A DNA stretch of 64,000 nt, from contig SAQG01000017.1 in the NCBI GenBank assembly GCA_004020315.1, positions 62,001-126,000 of the forward strand. The letters are read 5' to 3'. Source of the DNA: Mesorhizobium sp. Lineage in GTDB: Bacteria; Pseudomonadota; Alphaproteobacteria; Rhizobiales; Rhizobiaceae. Positions within the stretch are counted from its first letter, which is position 1. Each line of letters starts with the position of its first letter. The notes beneath the pieces are model-generated. The model did no database searches and was not told where the DNA came from. It saw nothing but the letters and a program-made list of their open reading frames with translations. This document shows, piece after piece, positions 9,422-17,461 of this stretch. A program made the translations under genes and the position numbers.

Positions 9422-9589
9422 GTCACTGTTTTCCAAATATTCGTCGGCATCGCCGCAAAAGGGGGCCGGAAGAGGTTTTTCAACCGGTCTCTAGGCGCGC
9501 CTGCCGTGGGCGTCAACGATCGCGGCTCTTTTTCCTTGCGGCGTCGGTGCCTCGTTCCTAACTTCGGAGCCCGTTTGAGGAGTTCTTAA

Positions 9590-10000
9590 ATGTCGTTGCC
9601 GCCGCATGAAGCCCTGATCTATCTGATGGTCATCACCTCCGCGTCCGATCGCGACATGACCAATGTCGAACTGGCGCGGATTGGCGACGTCGTCCGCTCA
9701 TGGCCGGTATTCGAGGATTTCGACCACGACCGGCTGGTTGGGGTGGCCCAGGACTGCCAGAAGTTGCTGCACGAAAAGGACGGGTTGGAAGGCGTTTTAG
9801 CGCGCGTCGCTGAAGCACTGCCCGAACGCCTGCTTGACACCGCCTATGCCGCAGCCTTCGAGGTTGCGGCCGTCGACCTCGAAATGCGCCTGGAGGAGGT
9901 GAGGGTGCTGCAGCTTATCCGTCGCCAGCTCGATCTCGACACGCTCACCGTCGCCGCCATCGCCCGTGCCGCCAAGGCCCGCCTTCGCACGCTGACCTGA
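9590..10000 (+). CDS. TerB-like (tellurite-resistance B family) protein
   Basis: The 136-residue all-helical protein has acidic helices typical of TerB-like domains (TNVELARIGDVVRSWPVFED, AAFEVAAVDLEMRLEEVRVL, LDLDTLTVAAIARAAKARL). The conserved acidic residues are thought to bind metal. No other ter genes are nearby, so a tellurite phenotype should not be assumed; single TerB-like proteins are common in rhizobia. The stop codon is immediately followed by a tandem repeat array, and an orphan binding-protein gene converges from the other side. Confidence 0.75.
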   Translation: MSLPPHEALIYLMVITSASDRDMTNVELARIGDVVRSWPVFEDFDHDRLVGVAQDCQKLLHEKDGLEGVLARVAEALPERLLDTAYAAAFEVAAVDLEMRLEEVRVLQLIRRQLDLDTLTVAAIARAAKARLRTLT

Positions 10001-10013
10001 TCCGGACCCTAAG

Positions 10014-10106
10014 GGATCAGAAAAAACTGACCGGACCGGATCAGAGAAAACTGAACGGGCCGGATCAGAAAAACTGACCGGGCCGGATCAGAAAAAACTG
10101 ACCGGG
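10014..10106. repeat. tandem array of four about 24-bp units
   Basis: Units begin with GGATCAG at 10014, 10038, 10062 and 10085, each followed by an A-tract and a CTGA(C/A)CGG segment, with lengths 24, 24, 23 and about 22 bp. Each unit is itself an imperfect palindrome (GGATCAG, A-run, CTGACC). The final unit contains the stop codon and last four codons of the minus-strand binding-protein gene, so the array may have grown from that gene end. It lies between convergent genes. Confidence 0.9.
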
Positions 10107-10936
10107 AAATACCGCAGATAGAATTCGGCGAAGATGCCCTTCACCGAAATCTCCTGCAGCGCGTAGTCGAACGCCGCGGCCAGCGCCGGATCGTTGGCCC
10201 TGGTGGCGATGGCCATGCCCGACCCCAGATATTCGGGCGCAAGATAGGGGCCGCCGGCAAAGCGGCAGCAGGCTGCGGCATCCGAACTGCCCAGCCAGAA
10301 GGCGAAGCGCATGCCGTCGCCGAAGGCGGCGTCGACCTTGCCGGCCTTGAGATCATCATAGAGCTCTTCCGGCCGGTCGAAGGGGACGACCTGAACGGTG
10401 TCGAAATAATCGCGCAGCATCCGCTCATGCGCGGAGCCGGCGACCACGCCGACGCGCTTGCCGCGCAGTCTGTCGAAGATCGGTTCCGTGAGCGCCTTTG
10501 TCTTCGGCATGATGAAGCGCGCCGGAAACTGCAGGTAGGAACGCGAGAAGGCGTATTTCGACCGCGACTCCGGCGTGGCGGCGATGCCGGCAATGATCGC
10601 TTCGCCTTCGCCCTTCTGCAGCGCTCCTTCGAGCTCGGCCCAAGGCAGCGCCTGGATCTGGCATTTTTCCGCGATGCCGAGTTCGGCGCAGATGGCGCGC
10701 GCCAGATCGACGTGGAAGCCGGACAAGCGGCCTGCTCCGTCGAGGAAGTTGAACGGCGGGAAATCGGTGGTGGTCAGGAATCTCAGACGCGGCAGCGCGG
10801 AAAGGTCAGGCTTCGGCAGCCGCTCCTTTGCATCCCACAGCACCGGCACTTGCGGCTCCGCGGCACGCGCTCCCGTGAGCCACTGTGCCCCCGTCATTGC
10901 CAGCATCAAGACGATGGTTATCCACCGAATTGCCAC
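10088..10936 (-). CDS. extracellular solute-binding protein, family 3 (orphan)
   Basis: The 282-residue secreted protein starts with a signal peptide (MAIRWITIVLMLAMTGAQWL, cleavage near ARAAEP). A family-3 binding domain follows (LRFLTTTDFPPFNFLDGAGR, GFHVDLARAICAEL, and FDRPEELYDDLKAGKVDAA). It should bind an amino acid or related small solute in the periplasm. GTG at 10936 is chosen because it opens directly into the signal peptide; an upstream ORF extension to 11206 lacks support. No permease or ATPase gene is adjacent, so the partner transporter, or a sensory role, is unknown. Its C-terminus lies inside the tandem repeat array. Confidence 0.85.
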   Translation of the reverse strand: MAIRWITIVLMLAMTGAQWLTGARAAEPQVPVLWDAKERLPKPDLSALPRLRFLTTTDFPPFNFLDGAGRLSGFHVDLARAICAELGIAEKCQIQALPWAELEGALQKGEGEAIIAGIAATPESRSKYAFSRSYLQFPARFIMPKTKALTEPIFDRLRGKRVGVVAGSAHERMLRDYFDTVQVVPFDRPEELYDDLKAGKVDAAFGDGMRFAFWLGSSDAAACCRFAGGPYLAPEYLGSGMAIATRANDPALAAAFDYALQEISVKGIFAEFYLRYFPVSFF

Positions 10937-11162
10937 GATCGAGCTCCGCCCTGTCCTGTCCAATGTGGCTTTTGGTACGAAAATGCCACAGGCACAACGG
11001 TTTTTGATTTCATCACGCCGATTTAGGGTTATGCTTCGGCGAGCTTGCAAACATGTGCGGCGTCGGCTGGAGGGTAGCCGCAAGGCGCTGCAAACAGAGA
11101 GGAGCAGGTTTGTAATCCGGGGTCGCGGGTCAAGCACTGGACCGATGATCTCAACGCGGAAG

Positions 11163-11183
11163 GCAACATGGGGTAGATGTTGC
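11163..11183. promoter_or_regulatory. perfect 7+7 dyad abutting the luxR start codon
   Basis: GCAACAT (11163-11169) and ATGTTGC (11177-11183) are perfect inverted repeats around a 7-base spacer. The dyad ends one base before the luxR ATG at 11185, and the G-rich spacer is the only plausible Shine-Dalgarno. Its 21-bp span resembles a lux box, so it could be an autoregulatory LuxR site, or an RNA hairpin that controls ribosome access. Confidence 0.5.
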
Positions 11184-11184
11184 A

Positions 11185-11916
11185 ATGGGCCACTTCGATC
11201 GCACACTGGAATTCATAGATCAGCTGCAGCACGCCGATACGGCGGCGGCGGTCTGCCAAAAACTGCTTGGCATAACCTCGGAGTTCGGTCTGACGGCGCT
11301 TATGGCCGGGACGGTTCCGCAGCCAGGCACGCCGAGGGGCCAGCAAAAGGACCATGTGCTGCTCTGTGACTGGCCGGGAGAATGGCTGGAGCGCTATGTG
11401 GCGCGCAACTATGTCGACCATGACCCCGTCGTCAGCCACATGAAGCAGCTGCAGGCGCCGTTCCAGTGGCGGGAAGCGTCTCAGGGCATTCGCATCGACA
11501 AGAGCAGTGGCGAAGTGATGGGCGACGCCAGCGAATTCAAACTGTGCGACGGCATGGCCTTCCCGCTGGTCACGCTCGATGGCCAGATTGTCATGGTGTC
11601 GCTCGGCGGCGAAGCCGTCGAATTGTCTGGCGCCGATTTCGGCCTGGTGTCGCTGGCCGCGACCTATGCGATCGGTCGCGCCATGCAACTCCACACGATG
11701 GCAGCCAAGACCATCGACCACGTCGAATTGACGCCGCGTGAGCGCGAATGCATGCAATGGGCCGCCGTCGGCAAGTCCGAATGGGAGATTTCACAGATTC
11801 TCGGCATTTCGGAACACACGTCAGAGAAACACCTTCTTAACGCCAAAAGCAAACTCGGTGCCGTCAACCGGGTGCAGGCAGTCGCGGAAGCGATAAGGCG
11901 CGGCTATATTAGCTAG
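11185..11916 (+). CDS. LuxR-type quorum-sensing transcriptional regulator
   Basis: The 243-residue regulator has an N-terminal autoinducer-binding domain with the expected ligand-pocket pattern (DWPGEWLERYVARNYVDHDP, PFQW, GMAFPLVTLDG). The C-terminal LuxR HTH (LTPRERECMQWAAVGKSEWE, then GISEHTSEKHLLNAKSKLG) follows. It should bind an acyl-homoserine lactone made by the LuxI-type enzyme encoded 97 bp downstream and then act on target promoters. The ATG at 11185 directly follows a perfect dyad. The luxR-luxI-crotonase order resembles quorum loci I recall from Mesorhizobium, but the specific symbol was not verified. Confidence 0.93.
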   Translation: MGHFDRTLEFIDQLQHADTAAAVCQKLLGITSEFGLTALMAGTVPQPGTPRGQQKDHVLLCDWPGEWLERYVARNYVDHDPVVSHMKQLQAPFQWREASQGIRIDKSSGEVMGDASEFKLCDGMAFPLVTLDGQIVMVSLGGEAVELSGADFGLVSLAATYAIGRAMQLHTMAAKTIDHVELTPRERECMQWAAVGKSEWEISQILGISEHTSEKHLLNAKSKLGAVNRVQAVAEAIRRGYIS

Positions 11917-11946
11917 CTCGGCCGTGCCGGCCTAGAAATTCTTGCC

Positions 11947-11960
11947 TACGTGATCGCGTA
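11947..11960. promoter_or_regulatory. candidate lux-type dyad between luxR and luxI
   Basis: TACGTGATCGCGTA is a near-perfect palindrome (12 of 14 positions symmetrical) in the 97-bp luxR-luxI gap, 54 bp before the luxI ATG. It is shorter than a classical lux box and unlike the dyad before luxR, so its link to LuxR is uncertain. Confidence 0.35.
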
Positions 11961-12013
11961 ATTTTCTCGGGACAGCCCGGCCGTATCTTCCTATTGAACC
12001 TAGGAGACGGCAG

Positions 12014-12652
12014 ATGCTTTTTTCCCTTACCACACAGGAACTTATGGAACGTCCCGACCTTTGGGAGGCCGTTCATCGTTTGCGCTACAAGATTTTCGTC
12101 GAGGAGATGGGGTGGACAGATCTGCAGCGCCCCGACGGCCTTGAGGTCGATCAGTTCGACCATGACGAGGCGGTGCATCAGCTCGTCATCCGCAATGGCG
12201 AGCTCGCCGGTTATCAGCGGATGTTGCCGACAACCCGGGCGCATCTTCTGACTGAAGTGCTGGCGGACCTCTATGAAGGGACGCCGCCATCCGGGCCGAA
12301 CGTCTGGGAACTGACCCGCTACGCGGTGGCGCCGGGCTTTCGTGACGGCAAGCGCGGCGTCTCGACGGTCGGCACCGAGCTCATTGCCGGCTTCGTGGAG
12401 TGGGGGCTGAAGCGGAACGTCAACCAGGTGATCATCGAGTTCGAGCCGATGTGGGTCCTGCGGGCGCTGCAGTTGCACTTCCTGGCCAAGCCGCTTGGCT
12501 ACCAGCGCACCTATGGCAACCAGCAGGTCGTCGCCACACTGCTCACCTTCAACGAGCATACGCTTGAGGTGGTGCGTTCGCGTCGCAGTCATTTCGCGCC
12601 GGTGCTGGCCAGGGGATATCCCGACAGACTCGGAATGAGGCAGGCCTCGTGA
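12014..12652 (+). CDS. LuxI-type acyl-homoserine-lactone synthase
   Basis: The 212-residue synthase makes an N-acyl-homoserine lactone from S-adenosylmethionine and an acyl donor. The canonical invariant residues are visible: Arg24 and Phe28 (RYKIF), Trp34, Asp46 and Asp49 (EVDQFD), Arg69 (GYQRMLPTT), Glu99 and Arg102 (WELTRYAV). The RPDGxEVDxxD segment resembles the BjaI/RpaI group, members of which use acyl-CoA rather than acyl-ACP; that would fit the CoA-handling enzyme encoded 15 bp downstream. Donor and chain length are inference. The ATG at 12014 follows TAGGAGACGGCAG. Confidence 0.93.
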   Translation: MLFSLTTQELMERPDLWEAVHRLRYKIFVEEMGWTDLQRPDGLEVDQFDHDEAVHQLVIRNGELAGYQRMLPTTRAHLLTEVLADLYEGTPPSGPNVWELTRYAVAPGFRDGKRGVSTVGTELIAGFVEWGLKRNVNQVIIEFEPMWVLRALQLHFLAKPLGYQRTYGNQQVVATLLTFNEHTLEVVRSRRSHFAPVLARGYPDRLGMRQAS

Positions 12653-12667
12653 GAATTGGAGACAGCC

Positions 12668-13414
12668 ATGAACATCCACCCGCAAACAGAGTTCCGCAAT
12701 CATTCACTGATCGTCACGGTGTCGTCGGATGACGGCCGGCCGGTGCTGGACGGGCGAGCCTATGAAAGCCTGGCCAAGATCTTCCATGAAGCCGCAATCG
12801 ACGATGACGTGCGCGTCGTGGTCCTGCGCGGCCTCGCCGGCTGCTTCTGCCTCGGCGGCGATTTTTCCGAATTTCTCGACGCCACCAAGCATCAACGATT
12901 GATCGCCGCCGTGACCGACATGTTCCGCACGTTGGCGACGTTCCCCAAACCGGTCCTTGCCTGTGTCGATGGCGACGCCGTCGGCGTCGGCTGCACCATC
13001 CTGTTCCATTGCGACATGGTGATCGCATCCGATGAAAGCACGTTCCGGGTGCCGTTCGTCGATTTCGGCCTCGTGCCGGACGCGGCGACCAGCATCCTGG
13101 CGCCGCAGAAACTCGGTTACGCCGGCGCTTTCCGCTTCTTCTGCCTGGGCGACACGCTCAGTGCCGAGGACGCCAGGATGCTTGGCCTGGTCACGGAGAT
13201 CGTGGCGGGCGATGTCGAGGAAGCCGCACTTGGCAGAGCCAGGCAACTTGCCAAGAAGCCGGTCGCCGCACTGCTGCAGACGCGCGACCTGCTCAAGGGC
13301 GACACAGGCGCGCTCTGCGATCGCATCGACCACGAGATTTCGCTGTTTCAGCAGGCTTTGCAGGACGATACCACGCTGCGGCGGCTGCAGCGGATTGCCC
13401 GGCTGGCGGCATGA
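12668..13414 (+). CDS. crotonase-fold (enoyl-CoA hydratase/isomerase family) protein, linked to luxI
   Basis: This 248-residue crotonase-fold protein is encoded 15 bp after luxI; the ATG at 12668 has GGAG six bases upstream. The oxyanion-hole regions are present (GCFCLGGDFSEF and DAVGVGCTILFHCD). Both glutamates of enoyl-CoA hydratases are absent: the GGGCEL Glu position is Thr110, and the PEI Glu position is Phe130 (VPFVDFGLVPD). Asp138 in LVPD resembles isomerase-type members. It is therefore probably not a classical hydratase; double-bond isomerisation of an acyl-CoA feeding the signal synthase is a reasonable inference. A separate catabolic role cannot be excluded. Confidence 0.88.
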   Translation: MNIHPQTEFRNHSLIVTVSSDDGRPVLDGRAYESLAKIFHEAAIDDDVRVVVLRGLAGCFCLGGDFSEFLDATKHQRLIAAVTDMFRTLATFPKPVLACVDGDAVGVGCTILFHCDMVIASDESTFRVPFVDFGLVPDAATSILAPQKLGYAGAFRFFCLGDTLSAEDARMLGLVTEIVAGDVEEAALGRARQLAKKPVAALLQTRDLLKGDTGALCDRIDHEISLFQQALQDDTTLRRLQRIARLAA

Positions 13415-13452
13415 GAAGTCATTCGGCAGAATGACAGGAACATCCGGGATCG

Positions 13453-13481
13453 TGCCGCGCGTCATTCGGGGGCGCGCGGCA
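13453..13481. terminator. stem-loop between convergent genes
   Basis: TGCCGCGCG and CGCGCGGCA form a perfect 9-bp stem around an 11-base loop, directly beyond the crotonase gene and before the 3' end of ppk2. A smaller perfect 7-bp hairpin lies at 13418-13435. Neither has a U-run, so they may block Rho-dependent or antisense read-through rather than act as classical intrinsic terminators. Confidence 0.4.
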
Positions 13482-13486
13482 GTGCT

Positions 13487-14395
13487 TCAGGCGTGGGTTC
13501 CCAGGAACGCAGGCCCTTCCCCGATGATCTTCTTGTCTTCCTTGCCGATGGCGTCGAGATCGCGGCCGTCATAAGGAAGCGACAACAGGATGCGCCGAAT
13601 GATGGCAAGTCGCGCGCGCCGCTTGTCGTTGGCCCGCACGATGATCCAGGGCGCGAATTCCTCGTGGGTGCGTTCGAACATGAGATCGCGCGCCTTGGTG
13701 TAGTCGTCCCATTTGGTGATGCCGGCAATGTCGATCGGCGAGAATTTCCATCTCTTCAAAGGACTCCAGCGGCGATCGTGAAACCGCTCAAGCTGTGTTT
13801 CGCGACCGATGTTCAGCCAGAATTTGAAGAAATGGATGCCCTCGTTGCAGATCATCCGTTCAAAATACGGCGTCTCGTCCAGGAATTTCTCATGCTGCTC
13901 CGGCGTGCAGAAGCCCATGACCGGCTCGACGCCAGCGCGATTGTACCAGGAGCGGTCGAAGGTGACGAACTCGCCGGATGTCGGAAAGTGCGCGACATAG
14001 CGCTGGAAATACCATTGCCCGAGTTCGGTTGGGCTAGGCTTGGTCAGCGCTACGTTGCGCGCTGTCCTGGGATTCATGTACTGCCGCAGCGCGAAGATCG
14101 TACCGCCCTTGCCGGCGGCATCGCGTCCTTCGAACAGCGACATCACCCGCTTGCCCGTCGATTGCAGCCATGCTTGCGCCTTGACCAGCTCGATCTGCAG
14201 CCGCTCGAGCGTCTCGTCATACTCCTCGCTTTTCATTTTCTTGTCGTAGGGATAGCCGCCGGCGGTCAGCTTGTTGTCCTCGACCCAGTTCGGAAGCTTG
14301 GGATCCTCGATGTCGAACTCGCGCTCCTTGCCGTCGATCCGGATCTTGACCGGACCTGGAACGGGCGCGGCGGCATCTTCCTTGGGGTTTTTCAT
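13487..14395 (-). CDS. ppk2: polyphosphate kinase 2
   Basis: The 302-residue PPK2 phosphorylates nucleoside phosphates using polyphosphate. The Walker A loop is in LFEGRDAAGKGGTI, the Walker B and lid region in TFDRSWYNRAGVEPVMGF, and the KFWLNIGRETQLERF and RRWSPLKRWKFSPID segments are characteristic. Single-domain, about 300 aa, class I type. The neighbouring phoR and phoU, on the other strand, give a phosphate-metabolism context. ADP versus GDP preference cannot be told from sequence. Confidence 0.93.
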   Translation of the reverse strand: MKNPKEDAAAPVPGPVKIRIDGKEREFDIEDPKLPNWVEDNKLTAGGYPYDKKMKSEEYDETLERLQIELVKAQAWLQSTGKRVMSLFEGRDAAGKGGTIFALRQYMNPRTARNVALTKPSPTELGQWYFQRYVAHFPTSGEFVTFDRSWYNRAGVEPVMGFCTPEQHEKFLDETPYFERMICNEGIHFFKFWLNIGRETQLERFHDRRWSPLKRWKFSPIDIAGITKWDDYTKARDLMFERTHEEFAPWIIVRANDKRRARLAIIRRILLSLPYDGRDLDAIGKEDKKIIGEGPAFLGTHA

Positions 14396-14441
14396 CGAGA
14401 CGAACCTTTCCAGTTTCCGGACTCATGCTATTGGAGCCTTA

Positions 14442-14535
14442 CTGCATCGGCCCGAAAATCGGAATCGATTTTCGGAAAGAGCGATGCAGCAGTTGAGAGT
14501 GGTGGAGCGTCCTTTGTGCGTCCAATTGGACGCAC
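14442..14535. repeat. rhizobial palindromic intergenic element (two hairpins)
   Basis: The first hairpin has outer arms CTGCATCG and CGATGCAG (14442-14489) that enclose a perfect 10-bp inner stem (14452-14461 with 14466-14475, loop GAAT). The second, 14516-14535, is a perfect 20-base palindrome centred on AATT. This arrangement is typical of RIME-like elements dispersed in rhizobial genomes. It lies between the divergent ppk2 and phoR genes. Confidence 0.8.
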
Positions 14536-14619
14536 GGCGCTCTAGCGGCGGTCCAGCGGGAAGTTTCCACCCGACCGGCCGTGTGGGGGCGGAGGCACAG
14601 GGCGCGCGAATGGCTGACA

Positions 14620-15888
14620 ATGGCTGACATGGGCGCAGAACAGCGAAGCACGGCGCAAGCGGTCGCTACCCGGTTGTGGAACAGTCGCTGGCTGCTGGCG
14701 GCCGGCATCGTCGCGGTCCTGACGGTCTATGGTTTCGCAAACACGTCCGGCTATGTGGTACTGCTGGCATGTGCCGTGCTGCTGCTTGTCGCCGCGATGC
14801 TGCCGGCCGGCGTTGCGCGCCAGTCCGCGGAGGATGCCGCGGCGATCGAAACTGGCGGGCTGCAACAGCTGTCGGGAGAATATCTGGCGGCCGCCGTTGC
14901 CGATCCGCTGATCATCTTCGATCGCACCGCCACGATCGTCCATGCCAACGCCGCCGCCTTCGCCGCCTTCGGCGGCATCGCACCGGGCATGTCGCTGTCG
15001 CTGAAATTCCGTGCGCCCGAGATGCAGGCCTTGCTGGACAGTATTTTGTCGGGAGCCGCCGCTTCGGATGTGGTCGACTATACCGAAAAGCTGCCGGTCG
15101 AACGGGCCTATCGGGTGAGTGCGTCTTCGGTGGGTCACGGCACCGACCTCTATGTGCTGGTCTTCAAGGACCAGAGCGAGGCGCGCCGGATCGACCGGAT
15201 GCGGGCCGACTTCATCGCCAATGCCAGCCACGAACTGCGCACCCCGCTCGCCTCGATCTCCGGTTTCATCGAGACGCTGCGCGGCCCGGCCCGCAACGAT
15301 CCGGCGGCGCGCGAGCAGTTCCTGCAGATCATGCAGAACCAGACCGGCCGCATGGCGCGCCTGATCGACGACCTGCTGTCGCTGTCGCGGCTGGAGATGA
15401 AACCCTATCTGAAGCCGGGAACCGAGGTCGATCTCCGCCAGACCCTCGACAGCGTCATCGACTCGCTAGGGCCGCTTGCCAGGGAAAACGGCGTTGCCAT
15501 CGAGCGGGATTTCGCGGAAGGACCACTCGATGTGCCAGGGGATCGCGACGAACTTTTCCAGGTTTTCGAGAATCTGCTGGAAAACGCCTGCAAATACGGA
15601 CAATCGGGTGGACGTGTCGTGGTGACGATTGCTCACAGCGATGACGGTCCCGAACCGGGCATCGACGTCACCATCCGGGACTTCGGTCCCGGCATTCCCG
15701 AGGAGCACATCCCGCGCATCACCGAACGCTTCTATCGCGTCGATGTCGAAAACAGCCGGACCCAGAAGGGCACAGGCCTTGGCCTGTCCATCGTCAAGCA
15801 TATCCTGACGCGCCACAACGCTAGGCTCTCGATCAAGTCGGAGGTCGGCAAGGGCGCAGCTTTCACGGTGCATTTGCCTGCGCAGTGA
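14620..15888 (+). CDS. phoR: phosphate-regulon-type sensor histidine kinase
   Basis: The 422-residue membrane kinase has two N-terminal transmembrane stretches (about 20-65) and a PAS-like region (about 85-185). The H-box is NASHELRTPLASISGF with His204, followed by ENLLENACKYG (N box), FGPGIPEEH and GTGLGLSIVKHI. The architecture and the nearby phoU identify it as PhoR, which phosphorylates PhoB under phosphate limitation. The start is uncertain: a 10-bp tandem duplication (14609-14618 and 14619-14628) gives two ATGs, the first reading only five codons, so the second is used. A GTG at 14581 is possible. No phoB or pst genes lie between it and phoU. Confidence 0.88.
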   Translation: MADMGAEQRSTAQAVATRLWNSRWLLAAGIVAVLTVYGFANTSGYVVLLACAVLLLVAAMLPAGVARQSAEDAAAIETGGLQQLSGEYLAAAVADPLIIFDRTATIVHANAAAFAAFGGIAPGMSLSLKFRAPEMQALLDSILSGAAASDVVDYTEKLPVERAYRVSASSVGHGTDLYVLVFKDQSEARRIDRMRADFIANASHELRTPLASISGFIETLRGPARNDPAAREQFLQIMQNQTGRMARLIDDLLSLSRLEMKPYLKPGTEVDLRQTLDSVIDSLGPLARENGVAIERDFAEGPLDVPGDRDELFQVFENLLENACKYGQSGGRVVVTIAHSDDGPEPGIDVTIRDFGPGIPEEHIPRITERFYRVDVENSRTQKGTGLGLSIVKHILTRHNARLSIKSEVGKGAAFTVHLPAQ

Positions 15889-15897
15889 CGCGTCACT

Positions 15898-16008
15898 ATC
15901 TAAGAACGCGCCGGCCCGAAAACCGGAAGATTTTAGGATAGCCGGATGCGTGGAAAAGGGACTTGGAGCGTACTCTGTGTTCAAGTGGAAGCACGTCGCT
16001 CTAACGGT
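15898..16008. repeat. degenerate palindromic intergenic element
   Basis: This gap between phoR and phoU holds sequence related to the element before phoR: a CCGGCCCGAAAACCGG-type core, then a GAGCGT/CGCTC-flanked block. Arms are less perfect than in the first copy. No gene was seen in the 203-bp gap. Confidence 0.55.
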
Positions 16009-16091
16009 TTCTTTTTTCTGTCATCCGGCTAGCGTATCAGCGGGGATTCGAGGAAACGCCTCGGACCAGAAGACCCCGGGAAGGCATCTCC

Positions 16092-16817
16092 ATGCAGTCC
16101 GTGCACATCGTCAGCGCCTATGACGAGGAGCTGAAATATCTGTCGAAGCGCATCGCCGCGATGGGCGGGCATGCCGAACGCATGGTCGAACAGGCGATTG
16201 CGGCCCTGGTCAACGCCGACCCCGGCCTTGCCCAGAAGGTCATCCGCGACGATGCCGTTCTGGACGAAGGGCAGCGCGAGATCGACGATAAGGCGATCAT
16301 CATCATCGCCAAGCGCCAGCCGATGGCGACAGATTTGCGTGAGATTGTCGGCGCGATCCGCATCTCGGCGGATCTCGAACGGGTCGGCGACCTCGGCAAG
16401 AACGTCGCCAAGCGCGTGGTTGCCGTCATAGAAGGGCGCCAGCCGACCAGCCTGTTCCGCGGCATCGAGGCCTTGGCCGACCTGGCGTTGACGCAGCTCA
16501 AGGAAGTGCTCGACGTCTACGCGTCGCGCTCGGTGGAAAAGATCGGCTTCGTGCGCGACCGCGACGACCAGATCGACGCCGTATACACCTCGCTGTTTCG
16601 CGAGTTGCTGACCTACATGATGGAAGATCCGCGCAACATCACGCCCTGCACGCACCTGCTGTTCTGCGCCAAGAACATCGAGCGGATCGGCGACCACGCC
16701 ACCAATATCGCCGAGACGATCTACTACATTGTCACCGGCGACCAGATGCCGGCCGAGCGGCCGAAGGGCGACAAGACAGACAAGATTGTTCTCCCGGGAG
16801 CGCAATCCTCGAAGTGA
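16092..16817 (+). CDS. phoU: phosphate transport system regulator PhoU
   Basis: The 241-residue helical protein consists of two PhoU three-helix repeats. Metal-binding-type motifs are seen in both: VRISADLERVGDLGKNVAKR-like (IRISADLERVGDLGKN) in the first half and AKNIERIGDHATNIAE in the second. PhoU restrains PhoR signalling and Pst transport when phosphate is plentiful. It lies 203 bp after phoR, but the pstSCAB genes usually found between them in rhizobia and the usual downstream phoB are absent here. Confidence 0.95.
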   Translation: MQSVHIVSAYDEELKYLSKRIAAMGGHAERMVEQAIAALVNADPGLAQKVIRDDAVLDEGQREIDDKAIIIIAKRQPMATDLREIVGAIRISADLERVGDLGKNVAKRVVAVIEGRQPTSLFRGIEALADLALTQLKEVLDVYASRSVEKIGFVRDRDDQIDAVYTSLFRELLTYMMEDPRNITPCTHLLFCAKNIERIGDHATNIAETIYYIVTGDQMPAERPKGDKTDKIVLPGAQSSK

Positions 16818-16908
16818 TCTCGAAAGGGAGCGAATAGGTAGTAGCCAATAGCGAAGAACTGCTTGCTCCTGATGCGCAGGGATCAAGCTACTTCTATTCG
16901 CTATTCGC

Positions 16909-17427
16909 TCACCGGCTGCGCCGCCGGTCCGAAGCGGGCTGAAACGCAATGCGGGCGTGGTACTTGCAATAGGGTCCGGTTTCGGCCGCGTCGTTGCCGC
17001 AGAAATGGAACTCTTCCGAAAGCGGATCGCCATTCGGCCATTTGCATGTCCGCTCGGTCAACTCGACGAGTTGCAGATGCCGCGAGATCGGAACGACGAC
17101 GTTCTCGACCGGGCGGACGTAATGACGCGTCATCGGTACGGCGTCGAATTGCGCCTGCAACGCAGTTGCGCCGATCGACGTGGTGATATGCCGCGCAGTG
17201 CTTGCCGCCCGCGACACCGATTTCTGGACGGTCGATCCCTGCACGCTCTTCTTCTGGCGTGCCGGCGTGGCGGTCGAGCGTCCGCGGCCCGACAGTTTCA
17301 GCCGATGCACCTTGCCGATGACGGCATTGCGGCTGACGCCCCCGAGCTGTGCAGCGATCTGGCTGGCGCTCAGTCCCTCCGACCACAGTTTTCTAAGAAG
17401 TTCGACCCGCTCGTCAGTCCAATTCAT
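16909..17427 (-). CDS. gcrA: GcrA cell-cycle regulator
   Basis: The 172-residue protein opens with the GcrA DNA-binding helices WTDERVELLRKLWSEGLSAS, then GGVSRNAVIGKVHRLKLSGR. A basic linker and a C-terminal domain with CKWPNGDP and CKYHARIAF follow. GcrA is an alphaproteobacterial sigma70 cofactor that activates cell-cycle genes at promoters with CcrM-methylated GANTC sites. Its own upstream region carries a cluster of GANTC sites. Divergent argD is the common neighbour in this group. Confidence 0.95.
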   Translation of the reverse strand: MNWTDERVELLRKLWSEGLSASQIAAQLGGVSRNAVIGKVHRLKLSGRGRSTATPARQKKSVQGSTVQKSVSRAASTARHITTSIGATALQAQFDAVPMTRHYVRPVENVVVPISRHLQLVELTERTCKWPNGDPLSEEFHFCGNDAAETGPYCKYHARIAFQPASDRRRSR

Positions 17428-17461
17428 GAGACCGCGCTCCTGCTGAAATGTGCGGCGATCG

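Noticed and set aside
10014..10106. CRISPR-like array
   Set aside because: Units are contiguous with no unique spacers, so it is a simple tandem repeat.
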